The translations under genes were made by a program, and so were the position numbers. DNA of 64,000 nucleotides from Diogma glabrata (Eukaryota > Arthropoda > Insecta > Diptera > Cylindrotomidae): assembly GCA_963693315.1 (NCBI GenBank), contig OY856187.1:387733685-387797684 (forward strand). The letters are read 5' to 3'. This document shows, piece by piece, positions 1 through 9,384 of the stretch. A model generated the notes under the pieces. That model was not told the DNA's origin. It made no database searches and worked only from the letters and a program-made list of their open reading frames with translations. The first letter of the stretch is position 1. Each line of letters starts with the position of its first letter.

Positions 1-480
1 TAAAAATTTTTCTTTTGACACACTTGACAACATTTTTTTGACAAACTTATAATGCAATAATCTAGTTTTTGATCTCACATACCAATCCCGACCATCAAGA
101 TTCCCCCAAATTTAATGTTCCTACTCGTAATCACTTAAAATGAACGTTTTTTAAGCCAAAAATATGAAAATTTGCTATTTTTGACACACATAATGATTTT
201 TTTTGACACACTTCCGGTACAGTTATCGAACACAGCGTCCTTTCGGACCTGTATCTTGCGAATACCTATTTTTAGAAAAAAAAAATTTTTGAAATCCCTC
301 CAGCCGTTTTCCCCGCAGTGTAGGTAATGACGGCGGGCCGACAGACAGACATACATTTTTTTTTTTTTGCTTTTTTAGAATCAGGAGGTCCTAAAACGTC
401 GAGAAATGTCAAAAAAAGTGGGGGTAAAAATTTCACTTTGAGCTCATGAATGTTGATGCGGCGTCGATGAGAGGTGGACT
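1..480. repeat. Probable interspersed-repeat segment at left edge
   Basis: No gene is recognisable. The word TTTGACACACTT and close variants recur near 15, 34, 180 and 204. Positions 296-352 are GC-richer than their surroundings and end in GACAGACAGACATAC followed by a T-run (355-368). Such a mix of a GC-richer core, short GACA repeats and a homopolymer run is typical of transposon-derived sequence in insect genomes. A 73-codon open frame on the minus strand (135-356) runs through it but resembles no family I know; I take it as part of the repeat rather than a gene. The element class and its ends cannot be fixed from one copy. Confidence 0.35.
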
Positions 481-556
481 GTATTTTTTTTATTGAAGAT
501 ATATTTGATGTGAGTTGGTTGGCACATCAACTTCCAACACCGTGATGCAAATATGG

Positions 557-1058
557 AAATATCTCAGTTCATATAATAATTGAAGTTATGTACATATGAG
601 ATGATTGATTGAAGCAATGACGAAAATATCTCAGCTCATATAATAGATGAAATTATGTAAGTGAGATGAATGATGCAATGACGAAAATATCTCAGCTCAT
701 ATAATAGTTGAAAATCATGTACATATGAAATGAATGATGCAATGATGAAAATATATCAGCTCATGTAATAGTTGAAGTTATGTAAATGAGATGATTAACT
801 GAAGTAATGACAAAAATATCAGCTCATATAATAGTTGAAATCATGTACATATGAGATGATTGATTGAAGTAATGACGAAAATATCAGATCATATAATTGT
901 TGAAATCATGTACATATGACATGAACGATGCAATGATGAAAATATATCAGCTCATGTAATAGTTGAAGTTATGTAAATGAGATGATTAACTGAAGTAATG
1001 ACGAAAATATCAGCTCATATAATAATTTAAAATCATGTACATATGAAATGAAAGATGC
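557..1058. repeat. 64-bp minisatellite, 8 units
   Basis: Eight tandem units begin with AAATATCTCAGCTCATATAA or close variants at about 557, 624, 685, 748, 814, 878, 939 and 1005, giving spacings of 61-67 bp. Each unit continues with a GTTGAA..CATGTACATATGA..TGATGCAATGA-like segment. The unit at 748 and the unit at 939 are nearly identical to each other, including the rare words ATATATCAGCTCATG and GATGATTAACTG. A 191-bp three-unit block was therefore duplicated after the simple array formed. There is no coding potential and no obvious relation to the large satellite further right. Confidence 0.85.
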
Positions 1059-4000
1059 ATGGAAACATCACCCGTTCCAATCGATGAAAACTTATACGAG
1101 GTTTTTTACTGCATGCACACTCGACGAATATTTGTCAGAGAACAAAGAAAAAACTATTTGGTTAATTTATATATACATTAAAAAACTGACCTGATGCACA
1201 CAACTTTATAAAAACTTCATTTATTAATTTTACAATTACTGATTTAACACATGGGAATACAAAATATTTAAAATTCACTTAAAACTAAAAGAGAGAGCTT
1301 AGCTCATACTCAACCAACTACATGGTAACACAAACAACACTTTTTACTGACAATACTATTCAGATATAAATTCGTAAGAATAAGAGGCCAAAAACTACCA
1401 AAACAGTCCATTTTATAGAAAGCCAAAACTCTACAAATCATAATCTCAACTACTGTCAAGTTTTCCAACGATCTCGAAAATATCGAATGAATAATATAGA
1501 ATAACGAACACATCAATTCAATGTGAACATTGAAAATATCAAACTAAAAATCAAAATATACCGAACACATCAATTCAAAATTGACATTCAGATTGACATT
1601 TCAAAAGGATTGTTTTGATAATATTTGCATAATTTTGTAAATAATAAATAAATCTTTAATTGGTTTTGTTTTGGTTCTAATTTAAAATATTTTAATTTTT
1701 CAGATGAACTAAAAAATTCACGATAATGCGTGAACAAATGTAATACTTAGGTCTTTCAGACCGAAGTAATAAATAGTATTCAAAACTGTAATTGTTGATG
1801 TTTTCATGGTGAATTCAATTCGAATTTGGTTTTCAAATCGTTTTGAACTAAGCATGAAAACGTAATAAATAATGGAGAGTTTTGGCAAACATTATTCTGT
1901 TTTTTATTGCTTTGGTTTCAAAAATGTTAGGCACCCTCGCCCCCTGTTGTAAAGTGTATGCTGTATTGTAGATGTTCCGCCTAAAAATATATCAGATTTT
2001 AGTGTTCCCCGACTTCAAAAAGTTTGAGAACCAAGGATCTATACACTATTACCTATTTTTAAAAAAAAAAATAAAAAAAAATTTAAAGGGTCTAACTTTG
2101 TGAAACTCAAGTTTTAAAAATTTAAATATAGTTTTTTTTTCAAAACAAATTTTGTTTTTTTAAATCCAAAAATTTATTTAAAAAGCTCTTTAAATGAAGT
2201 ATAAATTCGACTACTTCATTTATTTTATTGCATCTTTTTGAAAATGCTAAAGGGATTCGAAGTAGCGCATATCAACTAGCTAGTCAAATTTTTGAAGTCC
2301 TCTAGCTCGCTAACCAGACTTTATGTTGTAAAAATATTTCGTCGCTTTAATAATGAAACAACGTATTCGCAAAAGTGTAGTTTCGAGATAATTGGGTTTA
2401 AAGATTTTTCGATTTTCTGATTTTCGTAAACTCGGCAGCACTATTGAATGAATAAAGATATTGGAAAAAAAATTTCTACCAATTAATCTCGACTAATTTC
2501 CCCACAACATATTAAAATTTCACATTGGTACCTGCTGGCTTTTCTACCTAAAAAGAGGTGAAAAGTCAATCAGGTACCTTATACGTTATTTCATATTTCA
2601 TATACGTTATTTCATTTTGCATGGAAGTACGATTAAGCCTAAAACTAATTATTATTGAACTAACGCATAATATTCTTACAATTTTTTATTTATATGAACT
2701 GGCATATTATGTAGTAATGAATGATGCTTATACAATATTTTAGATTTACCATTTCGTGTGGCGATCGTAATGTATGTAAAGTATACGACACTGATTTTAC
2801 CCAAGTTATTATTCTGTAGGAATTGAAATATCGTACATGCATTTACGCTGTTTCAATATTTAACCAAATTCAAATTTGCATGTACGTTAATTAACAATAT
2901 ATTAATTTTCAACCCCAGTTATAAAAAAATTGGAAAATGTTAAAACGCCACTTTATAGACATCCTTATGGGGAATGCAGCGCACCCATTATATAATAACA
3001 ACGTATATATGGCATACGTTATTTCATTATTAAAGCGACGATTTTGTATCTGGATCGAGAACACATATAGGTATAACATAATCAAATATTACTAAAATCG
3101 GAAACATCAACATTTTTTACCTGTCCGCTTTACGCGGAATGCCCCTAGGGGGCGTATATTGTTGTTAAATTTTGTTCAAATTCATACGATAATAATAATA
3201 ATGGAATTTTTGTTATTTTCTGGAAAAATTTAATTTTTATTTTATTTTATTTGTAAACGATCAAATTAATATTTTTTCGTCAATGTACAAAAAACCCCTT
3301 TGCATTCTGGTGCTATAACAGCGTGTGATCTCAACAATTACTAATCAGGTACTAACTAACTGACGAGACACAGGGACGCAAAAATGACTTATAAATATTA
3401 TGTTGTTAATGTGGAGAGATGTATGTTTTAACTTTTATGAAGGAGGCCGAGTTTTCTACACATGCTCTTTGTTATTGTTATTAAATGATCAGTAAGTCAT
3501 CTGCAATGGTGACTCCCAATAAACGAATGCTTTTGCATTAACGTATTTAATCTCCACACATATTGATTGAAATATCGTTGGGAAACTCAGTTTTCAAACT
3601 AGAAAAAATAGCTGTGTTTTTGGAATTATAGTTGATCAAATTTTGATTACCCTAATCGGAATTTTAAGCTACTAGTTTACTTTTAGTACTGCAGACGCTG
3701 TATTTTATCATTTGAAGATTAGGTGACCAATGATTTGTGCAGTTTTACCATCTGCAAAACTATTTATCGGGTTACTGTGAAACTACAACAGTTTGTTTAT
3801 ATAAATTAAAAATAGAGTGGAGACAAAATTAGGGCTAGAGTGCACCAGCTTTAATTAATTTAGATTAAAAAAACGCCATCTTAGTAAATGTTGTAGATTT
3901 TGCAATATTCTACAAATACTTTATGGATGAACATTTTTCTGAGGAGATCAAATCAATCTTACCCAAGCTTGCTACATTGTTTCGTCCCACCACAACAAAT

Positions 4001-4320
4001 TGCTCTGGCCAACCATTCACTTTTCACATAGCTGAATGTAGAACAGTGACATTTTAGCGTGATTCTTCAACAGATTTTCACTTTTTTCTTTTTAACAGAG
4101 TTTAACTTTCACGTGATTTAAATGCCAAGCTTTTTAACCTCTAATGAACCCCTTAAAAAATTCTTCAAATTCTAAATCCTCTAACCTTGTGTAAAGAAAA
4201 AAAAATAAACGCACTAACGGAGGGGTAGGGTACACCATCTTTTTAAAGTATGCAGTTCCAACAACGCTTTACAAAGTTCAGTAGTACTGCTGTTGATGTT
4301 TTGTTTCGAAACCCACACTA
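1059..4320. other. AT-rich intergenic stretch, no gene seen
   Basis: Open frames here are short (longest 61-68 codons) and have no recognisable motif. The stretch holds homopolymer A/T runs (2053-2085, 2140-2160), one small hairpin (1741-1771), and a short GC-rich patch with a CCCCTAGGGG palindrome near 3144. I find no tRNA, rRNA, splice-linked open frames or transposon termini that I could defend. Confidence 0.6.
1741..1771. other. Short inverted repeat (hairpin)
   Basis: The left arm TAATACTTAGGTCT (1741-1754) pairs with the right arm AGACCGAAGTAATA (1758-1771) across a three-base loop TTC, with 12 of 14 positions complementary. It lies in AT-rich DNA with no gene on either side. It could be a remnant of a foldback or MITE-type element, or chance. 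Confidence 0.35.
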
Positions 4321-4745
4321 GCGCGTCAGACCCGCGCTACAGCTTTTGTGGTTCGGGCCAGGTTTAACATTTTCAAACGGCCCAAGTTTGGACTGATGTC
4401 TTGGAGCCAAGTCTGGCAAATTAGACTTGGACCAGGTCTACCAAACCAATGTTTTCCCCAGACCTCCTTAATATGTGTGGATAGAGGTTGTGACATCCAA
4501 CCTCTTTCCACACTTTTATGATTATTTTTATTATTAATAATGTTACTCTTTAGTGACATTCTTAAAAATGAATATAAACATAATATGACTTTCACATGTT
4601 TACAATGCATTATACAGGTGAATAATGCAGAATAAAATAATCTAAATCTTGGTTCAGTTTATGCATTTATAACTGGCACAGATTGAAACCGAAGTTAACT
4701 AACGAAGGCTTGGGTCGCTTAAACGAGCCCGAGTTTGGTTTATTG
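4321..4745. repeat. GC-richer segment with repeated GCCC(A/G)AGTTTGG words
   Basis: Composition changes abruptly from the surrounding AT-rich DNA. GGCCCAAGTTTGGA (4379) and GAGCCCGAGTTTGGTT (4725) form a diverged direct repeat about 345 bp apart, each preceded by AAAC. Between them, CCAAGTCT and AGACTTGG form an inverted repeat (about 4407-4439). This pattern suggests a degraded mobile element lying just left of the TIR element at 4746, but I cannot name the family. The 94-codon minus-strand open frame here matches nothing recognisable. Confidence 0.3.
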
Positions 4746-5863
4746 TAGGGTTGCACCGATTAATCGGTAGATAATCGGTAATTGGCCATATCCTCCAATT
4801 TGCCGATTAATCGGTATCGTTTTTTCGTCCGATTAATCGGTCAATTATCAACACATGCGTTGAGATTGTTTATTGCGTTTTAAGGACAACAAATTCCAAA
4901 TTCTAAAAACCATAGTCAGCCATAGTTGAAAACTTTTTTAAAAATTTTAAGATTGAGGGCTGGTTAAAAAAAACCAAATCTGTTTATGTATTTCTGCATT
5001 TTTTGACAACTTGACCATTCTAACTTTTGAAAAAGTTAATTTAAAATAATGCTGTTTTTAAATAAAGTACTTGAGACACTGCCATTGAAATATGGGTTTT
5101 TTTTAATTTTACCAAACTTCTTGATTAGTTGTAAATTTGTTCAAATTGTTTTATACAGCAAGTTCGAAACAAATAGAGGTCCATTCATATATACATGAAA
5201 TAGCCCTTTTTTGTCTTTAATTTACGAACTGTGTAGTGCAAAATTATACAAAAAATTCCGATGTTACTTTAAAATTAAAAGCTCTCTCATATGGCACTTC
5301 TCTAAACTGTGTTATGACTGTTGGTTTTATCCATTCATAAATTCTTACTTGAGACATCATTGTCTTTTTCATATTAAACTTCTTAATTTTTCTATCATTG
5401 CGAACTCTAAGTTTTTAAAATAATGACAACGAAGTCGTTCCCAAATACATGAATGCACCAAATGTGCCACAGTCAGCCTAGATATTGGGTAAAAAATAAG
5501 CTGGGGACTGCAGATTGTTTTACCTACGAATGGAAAATAGTTGCCAGAAAAATGCAAAAAAGCGCTTTCAACAGTTACGGAAATTTTACTATTTGCCGAA
5601 CTATAAATAAAAAATAAAAAAATAAAAGCGATATTGTCATAATATTTTAAACTAAAGTTGCAAAGCGTCCGGATTTTGGTGGAACTGTCCTAGCTTGTAA
5701 AGAAAGTCCAGCGTTCTAATTAATAGTCTATTAATAGTAATTCTTTGCGCAGATTTGTTTAGCTCATTTCGATCAAATAATCGGCAGCCGATTAATCGGC
5801 ATCGGCCGATAAAGAAAGCCGATTAGTCGGTTATCGTGAAGTTTTCTTATCGGTGCAACCCTA
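4746..5863. mobile_element. Non-autonomous TIR DNA transposon (MITE, possibly hAT-like), 1118 bp
   Basis: The left end TAGGGTTGCACCGAT is matched as an exact inverted copy at the right end (ATCGGTGCAACCCTA, ending 5863). Just inside the ends are several copies of the palindrome CCGATTAATCGG: 4756-4767, 4803-4814 and 4829-4840 on the left, 5788-5799 on the right, with further diverged GATTAGTCGG/GATAATCGG copies. Repeated subterminal motifs are usual transposase-binding sites in hAT and related families. The interior is AT-rich, and its longest open frame (70 codons, 5211-5423) has no transposase motif, so the element would depend on a transposase in trans. The eight bases outside each end (GTTTATTG, GTTCGTTT) agree at only 5 of 8 positions, so no target-site duplication can be claimed. 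Family assignment is tentative. Confidence 0.7.
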
Positions 5864-5875
5864 GTTCGTTTTTTA

Positions 5876-5917
5876 ATATTGGCAACCCTACCCTGGAAGG
5901 GGTAGGGCTGCCAATAT
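5876..5917. other. 18-bp-arm hairpin next to the TIR transposon
   Basis: The left arm 5876-5893 (ATATTGGCAACCCTACCC) pairs with 5900-5917 across a 6-base loop, with one G-T type mismatch in 18. Read outward, the arm contains GGTAGGGTTGCC, which shares GTAGGGTTGC with the terminus of the neighbouring transposon 13 bp away. It may be two transposon ends fused head to head, or a foldback remnant. A function as an RNA hairpin cannot be judged from one copy. Confidence 0.6.
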
Positions 5918-6668
5918 CGCTGCTTTCGCTCTGTCAATTTCAGCTTATTCATACTGTTAGCTTTTAGATACAACGAGTATATTCTTATATATTCAAATGC
6001 AATATAATCTACGTTGGCTTCTAAAAGTCAATTTGGCCGTCTTCGAACACATTTTTAGTTGGAGTTTCTATTGAAAAAGGAACCAATTTATTAATCTCGA
6101 ATTGAATAGTCTCAGTAAGTTTTTGAGCAAAAACGTTTACATCGTCAGTATAAATTATAAAACAATGACGATTGAAAGGGAAACCTTGGAAAAACTCCTT
6201 TGTTTTCTATTTTTGAAAAGTGAAACATTTTATCGAACTTCGATACTGTTATTTTTAGTTAATCGGTTTATTATTATTAATTAGTTAAATAGGTTTAGCA
6301 CACCACTCATTATTTAGACTCTTAAATAGCCGAATTCATCTGGGAAAACAAAGATTGAACATCGAGCAAGCATTGAGTTCTACAATTTGATCACGCTATT
6401 AAAATAATCGGTCTGGAAAGCTATATGTAGTTCTACAACTAGGTCTTTTATGTAATTAAATATTTATCAGAATTTTAAATATTTTGTGTCTTTGTTGGAA
6501 TTAAAACATGTCTCATGTCATATAACATCGACTCATGTCAAAACATTTACACATTTTAGGTTTTTTGTTTACAAAATTATTAGTTTTATTTGAAAAAAGT
6601 CATGGAGTTTTCATATTTTTGGTCTGGAAAGTCATGGAAAGTCAGGGAATTTTGTTTCGAAAAAAAAA
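5918..6668. other. Intergenic stretch, no gene seen
   Basis: The longest open frame has 60-66 codons and no recognisable motif. At 6600-6645 the words GTCATGG and GTCTGGAAAGTCATGGAAAGTCAGGG repeat the core GGAAAGTCA in a short imperfect tandem. This abuts an A-run (6660-6668) and then the retrotransposon remnant, so it may be part of the same mobile-element debris. Confidence 0.5.
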
Positions 6669-7040
6669 GTGGACACCATGAACAAGAACTGGGTGCTAGG
6701 ACATTTCGGTATAACGGGAATTCGATGGTCGATGAATTTGGTCGGTAAGGGACTTCCTGCTTTGTGTCAGCAAGCATAGAAAGCGTGGGTAGACCATTTG
6801 CTTTGTGCAAACTGCTACTCCAAAAGAAAGCGTTTACATTCAAAAACACAAGGTGGGCAGAGAAAACCACATATGTGGTTTCCAGGTAGATCTGATATCA
6901 GCAAACGCAGAAATATTAACATGGATGTCATTACGGGACACTGCCTTATCGGTGTGAGCAGAATGATTGCTTTCTCCTATGCGGATCTTCATCTTTTCTG
7001 CTCGTGTCCTTGTTTCAATAGACCAGAATCTGGTTTCTAG
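6669..7040 (+). pseudogene. Decayed non-LTR retrotransposon: RNase H end and C-terminal TGHC region
   Basis: Three reading frames, joined by indels and broken by stops, together match the 3' end of an RNase H-bearing LINE polyprotein. Positions 6690-6719 encode WVLGHFGITG, the WVPGHSGI..GN motif of RNase H. After a one-base shift, 6719-6745 encode NSMVDEFGR, matching the N-x-x-A-D-x-x-A-R motif with its catalytic Asp, followed by a stop at 6746. Another shift gives, within 6850-7040, SKRRNINMDVITGHCLIG and then LFCSCPCFN. This is the typical order SRR..LRxVxGLLTGHC...CxCPAL found downstream of RNase H in insect elements of the R1/I/jockey-like group. Upstream reverse transcriptase and endonuclease are absent, as expected for a 5'-truncated insertion. 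It is clearly dead. The clade is not resolvable from this fragment. Confidence 0.72.
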
Positions 7041-7186
7041 GAGCAGGTACTTTATAGCACTTTTGTACCATTTCAAAATATTCAAATTATTTTAAAAATT
7101 TAACACAAACTAAGAATATGATACTTATGCCAGTGAACACTTTAATACGCATTCAAATCAATTGAGCTTACAGTTATCACACAAAA
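7041..7186. other. Short AT-rich spacer downstream of the lipase gene
   Basis: This separates the retrotransposon remnant from the 3' end of the minus-strand lipase gene. No feature is recognisable apart from GT-rich sequence just past the polyadenylation signal. Confidence 0.5.
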
Positions 7187-7192
7187 TTTATT
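7187..7192 (-). terminator. Polyadenylation signal AATAAA of the lipase gene
   Basis: On the minus strand the canonical hexamer AATAAA lies about 155 nt after the lipase stop codon and is followed at once by TTTTGTGTG, a GU-rich downstream element. This is the usual layout of a metazoan cleavage and polyadenylation site and implies a 3' UTR of about 170-180 nt. It is a prediction from motifs only. Confidence 0.6.
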
Positions 7193-7347
7193 AACTAACG
7201 ACAGTAAACAATAAATCATAGAATAATACCTTAAAATTATATAATTTTTTAAGTACTACTTAAATACTACTTAAGATAACTTGAGCTTTTTGAGATATAA
7301 ATGAACTATTTGTAATTATATTATTATCTTTGTTTGTTTAGCAACTT

Positions 7348-8442
7348 TTATAATCCTTGAGCAAACGGATAGTTGCTGTTTGTTTGTAAATAATATACAC
7401 CTGATGCACGACCATTATTTGAGGGCTCACCACCCATTGTAACCAATGGACCTGATGGTGTACACCTACCTCGCCTAATTTCACTAAAACTCGCACAAGG
7501 TACAGACCAAAAACCATTTCTCGTCGTAATAGATTCAATATAAAATCGCGTTGATCTACCATGAGCACAATTTCCCACTAAATCCACACCACAACCAGGT
7601 TGGCTGGATCCTCCATTTGGAAAAAAATCTGCTTGACCAATGGGATCTAAAAATCCAAGTAGACCACCATTGGTGTGTATAACTTCAACATAATCCGCAT
7701 CATTTGGAGCAACTCGTTCTTGTTCTCTATTTAAACTAAATAAAGGACCAGCTGGATCTAATGCAATAATAGAATTCAAAATACCATTTTTAACATGTTT
7801 TCCAATCACTCCAGCTATATGACCACCAAGACTATGTCCAATAACTGTTACTGCTTCTAATGATATATATTTCTCTTTAACAAGTCTATCCAAAAATTGA
7901 GCAGCTATTCGTCCAACACCCTGAACTCTGTTTCTTGCAGCAATATAATTTATAGTACCAGCACCACGACTCCAATCAACTGTAATCACATTAAAATCCC
8001 CAGTATTTAATAATGCTCTTGCTACACCATAATTAACTCCTGACGAATTATCACCATTCCAACCATGAATTGTTAAACGAGTTTCATGCGTTGGATCGAA
8101 ATAAGATCCCAAAAGTGATTGTGACAATGTAAAGAATTGGGGATTATCACGATTCTTTCGTGTGTGTAAAATAAATCGGCAATCAAATTCGGGGTAGAAA
8201 AATGGTTCCATTTCCGTTTCTGAAATTATTTCACTTGCATGCATCATTTTGAGGCGTCCAGATTCATCGGGAATTAAATTCCATTCCGATGGTATCGTAT
8301 AATCTACTGTTGTTTTTCCTGTTATTGGTATGCATAATACTGGAAATAGATTTAGTTTAAGATAGTTTTTTAAATAAATAAATATGGGATAGTTACCATA
8401 TGCGAGCAATATGCTCAATATCACAAACTGTAACGACTTCAT
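7348..8442 (-). CDS. Secreted pancreatic-lipase-like / phospholipase A1-type lipase (two exons, 345 aa spliced)
   Basis: The gene encodes an alpha/beta-hydrolase of the animal lipase family (Pfam Lipase, PF00151 type), which cleaves acyl esters of glycerides or phospholipids outside the cell. Exon 1 is 8442-8397, the intron 8396-8340, and exon 2 8339-7348. In spliced numbering there is a signal peptide (MKSLQFVILSILLAYVLC, cleavage probably near residue 18), the oxyanion-region motif TIHGW (105-109), the nucleophile elbow GHSLGG (Ser185), the acid in LDPAGP (Asp210) and the base in CAHGRS (His275). The triad is intact. Further family signatures are DADYVEVIHTNGG and the paired Cys265/Cys273. 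Only 7 residues separate those cysteines, so the lid is very short, as in phospholipase A1-like insect members rather than classical triacylglycerol lipases. There is no C-terminal PLAT domain, normal for insect members. The start is supported by AACAATG and a TATA box 35 bp upstream. No paralogue lies nearby. Substrate cannot be told from sequence. Confidence 0.93.
   Translation of the reverse strand: MKSLQFVILSILLAYGNYPIFIYLKNYLKLNLFPVLCIPITGKTTVDYTIPSEWNLIPDESGRLKMMHASEIISETEMEPFFYPEFDCRFILHTRKNRDNPQFFTLSQSLLGSYFDPTHETRLTIHGWNGDNSSGVNYGVARALLNTGDFNVITVDWSRGAGTINYIAARNRVQGVGRIAAQFLDRLVKEKYISLEAVTVIGHSLGGHIAGVIGKHVKNGILNSIIALDPAGPLFSLNREQERVAPNDADYVEVIHTNGGLLGFLDPIGQADFFPNGGSSQPGCGVDLVGNCAHGRSTRFYIESITTRNGFWSVPCASFSEIRRGRCTPSGPLVTMGGEPSNNGRASGVYYLQTNSNYPFAQGL
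8340..8396 (-). other. 57-bp phase-1 intron in the lipase gene
   Basis: On the sense strand the stretch begins GTAACT and ends TATTTCCAG, with a branch-point-like ACTAAAT about 14 nt before the AG. It is 57 nt long, a multiple of three, and has no in-frame stop, so the gene also reads straight through as 364 codons. Removing it turns an odd N-terminus (a lysine- and tyrosine-rich insert after ...LLAYG) into a standard signal peptide, ...ILLAYVLCIPITG. The size fits short insect introns. I therefore prefer the spliced model, though unspliced translation cannot be excluded from DNA alone. Confidence 0.8.
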
Positions 8443-8450
8443 TGTTCTAA

Positions 8451-8484
8451 TGAATAAAGTGTTCGTTTTCGATTTGTATTTATA
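8451..8484 (-). promoter_or_regulatory. Core promoter of the lipase gene (TATA box and initiator)
   Basis: The minus strand reads TATAAATA at 8484-8477, followed 33 nt downstream by TTCATTAG, which fits a TCA-type initiator with its A at 8451. The start codon comes only 9 nt later, so the predicted 5' UTR is very short. TATA-driven promoters are common for strongly expressed, tissue-restricted digestive or secreted enzymes in insects; that regulatory reading is inference. Confidence 0.5.
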
Positions 8485-8489
8485 TTAAA

Positions 8490-9384
8490 AAAATTATAAG
8501 TCACATGTCAATAAGGTGTAGATAATCAATTTTTGTAGTAAATATTATTGATAAACAAAACTTCCAATGCGATTAACAAATTTTGTAGTTTTCGAACAAT
8601 AACCGGGATCAACTGTTTTACTTTAATAATTCTTATCGTTATCTACAGAAGAAGGTATTAATACTTATTATTGTAATAATACAATAACATTTTTGCAATA
8701 TTATTAATTAATATTAAATCCTTGAAGATTGATTTGTTTACCTTAAAAAATTTTTACATCATATGTCAAACATTTCTCAATCTACACAAGGCTGGTCGTT
8801 ACCTTCAAATTTTATATTTTCTAGATATGAAGCGTTTTGATGTTGAGAAATTATTCTTTTCCCTCACTTTTCTTTATTTCTGAAAATAATGTTAACCTAT
8901 AAGAAGGGTTTGACAAATTTTTTATAAAGTGACAAACAGTTAAAATATATCTAATCAAAAAAACCTATCGCTGATAGTCTAAACGTGTCTTATTTTAGCC
9001 AATTTTTTATAGTATGACATAGTTTATACGCTATATCATCTGATTAAGGCAAGTACAAACAAATATTTTTGTTATTCAGAATTTCAAGTGGTTGTCTGAT
9101 AACAGCATGACAAAAAATTTAAAAATCTTTAATCAATCATCGATGTATTTTATAGCGTCGAACTCATAAGCGCACTTTAAATATCGTTGAAGGTTTGTGA
9201 CTGATATATTTGTTTGTTTACTGCATTTGGAACAATTGATTTAGTTTCCGGATTGTTTTGTAAACATTAAGCACTTCGGATTAATTTTTCATCTCTTTTC
9301 ATAACGATTTTCAATATTTGTAATTTGCAATTTTTTGTAAAAAAATAATTAATCAAGTTAAACAGTAAATCTTCGTCAACCAAG
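8490..9384. other. Intergenic stretch upstream of the lipase gene, no gene seen
   Basis: AT-rich DNA without recognisable coding sequence, RNA gene or transposon terminus. It presumably contains the upstream control region of the lipase gene, but no binding site can be singled out by eye. Its right end meets the first degenerate unit of the 205-bp array. Confidence 0.5.

Noticed and set aside
3900..4080. Possible protein remnant on the minus strand (SEWLARAICCG-like peptide)
   Set aside because: It is interrupted by stops and matches no family I can name, so it is too weak to list.
4326..4610. 94-codon minus-strand open frame
   Set aside because: It lies across a composition jump and an inverted repeat, shows no recognisable motif, and has no promoter or splice context.
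4738..5871. 8-bp target-site duplication around the TIR element
   Set aside because: The flanks GTTTATTG and GTTCGTTT agree at only 5 of 8 positions, not better than chance in AT-rich DNA.
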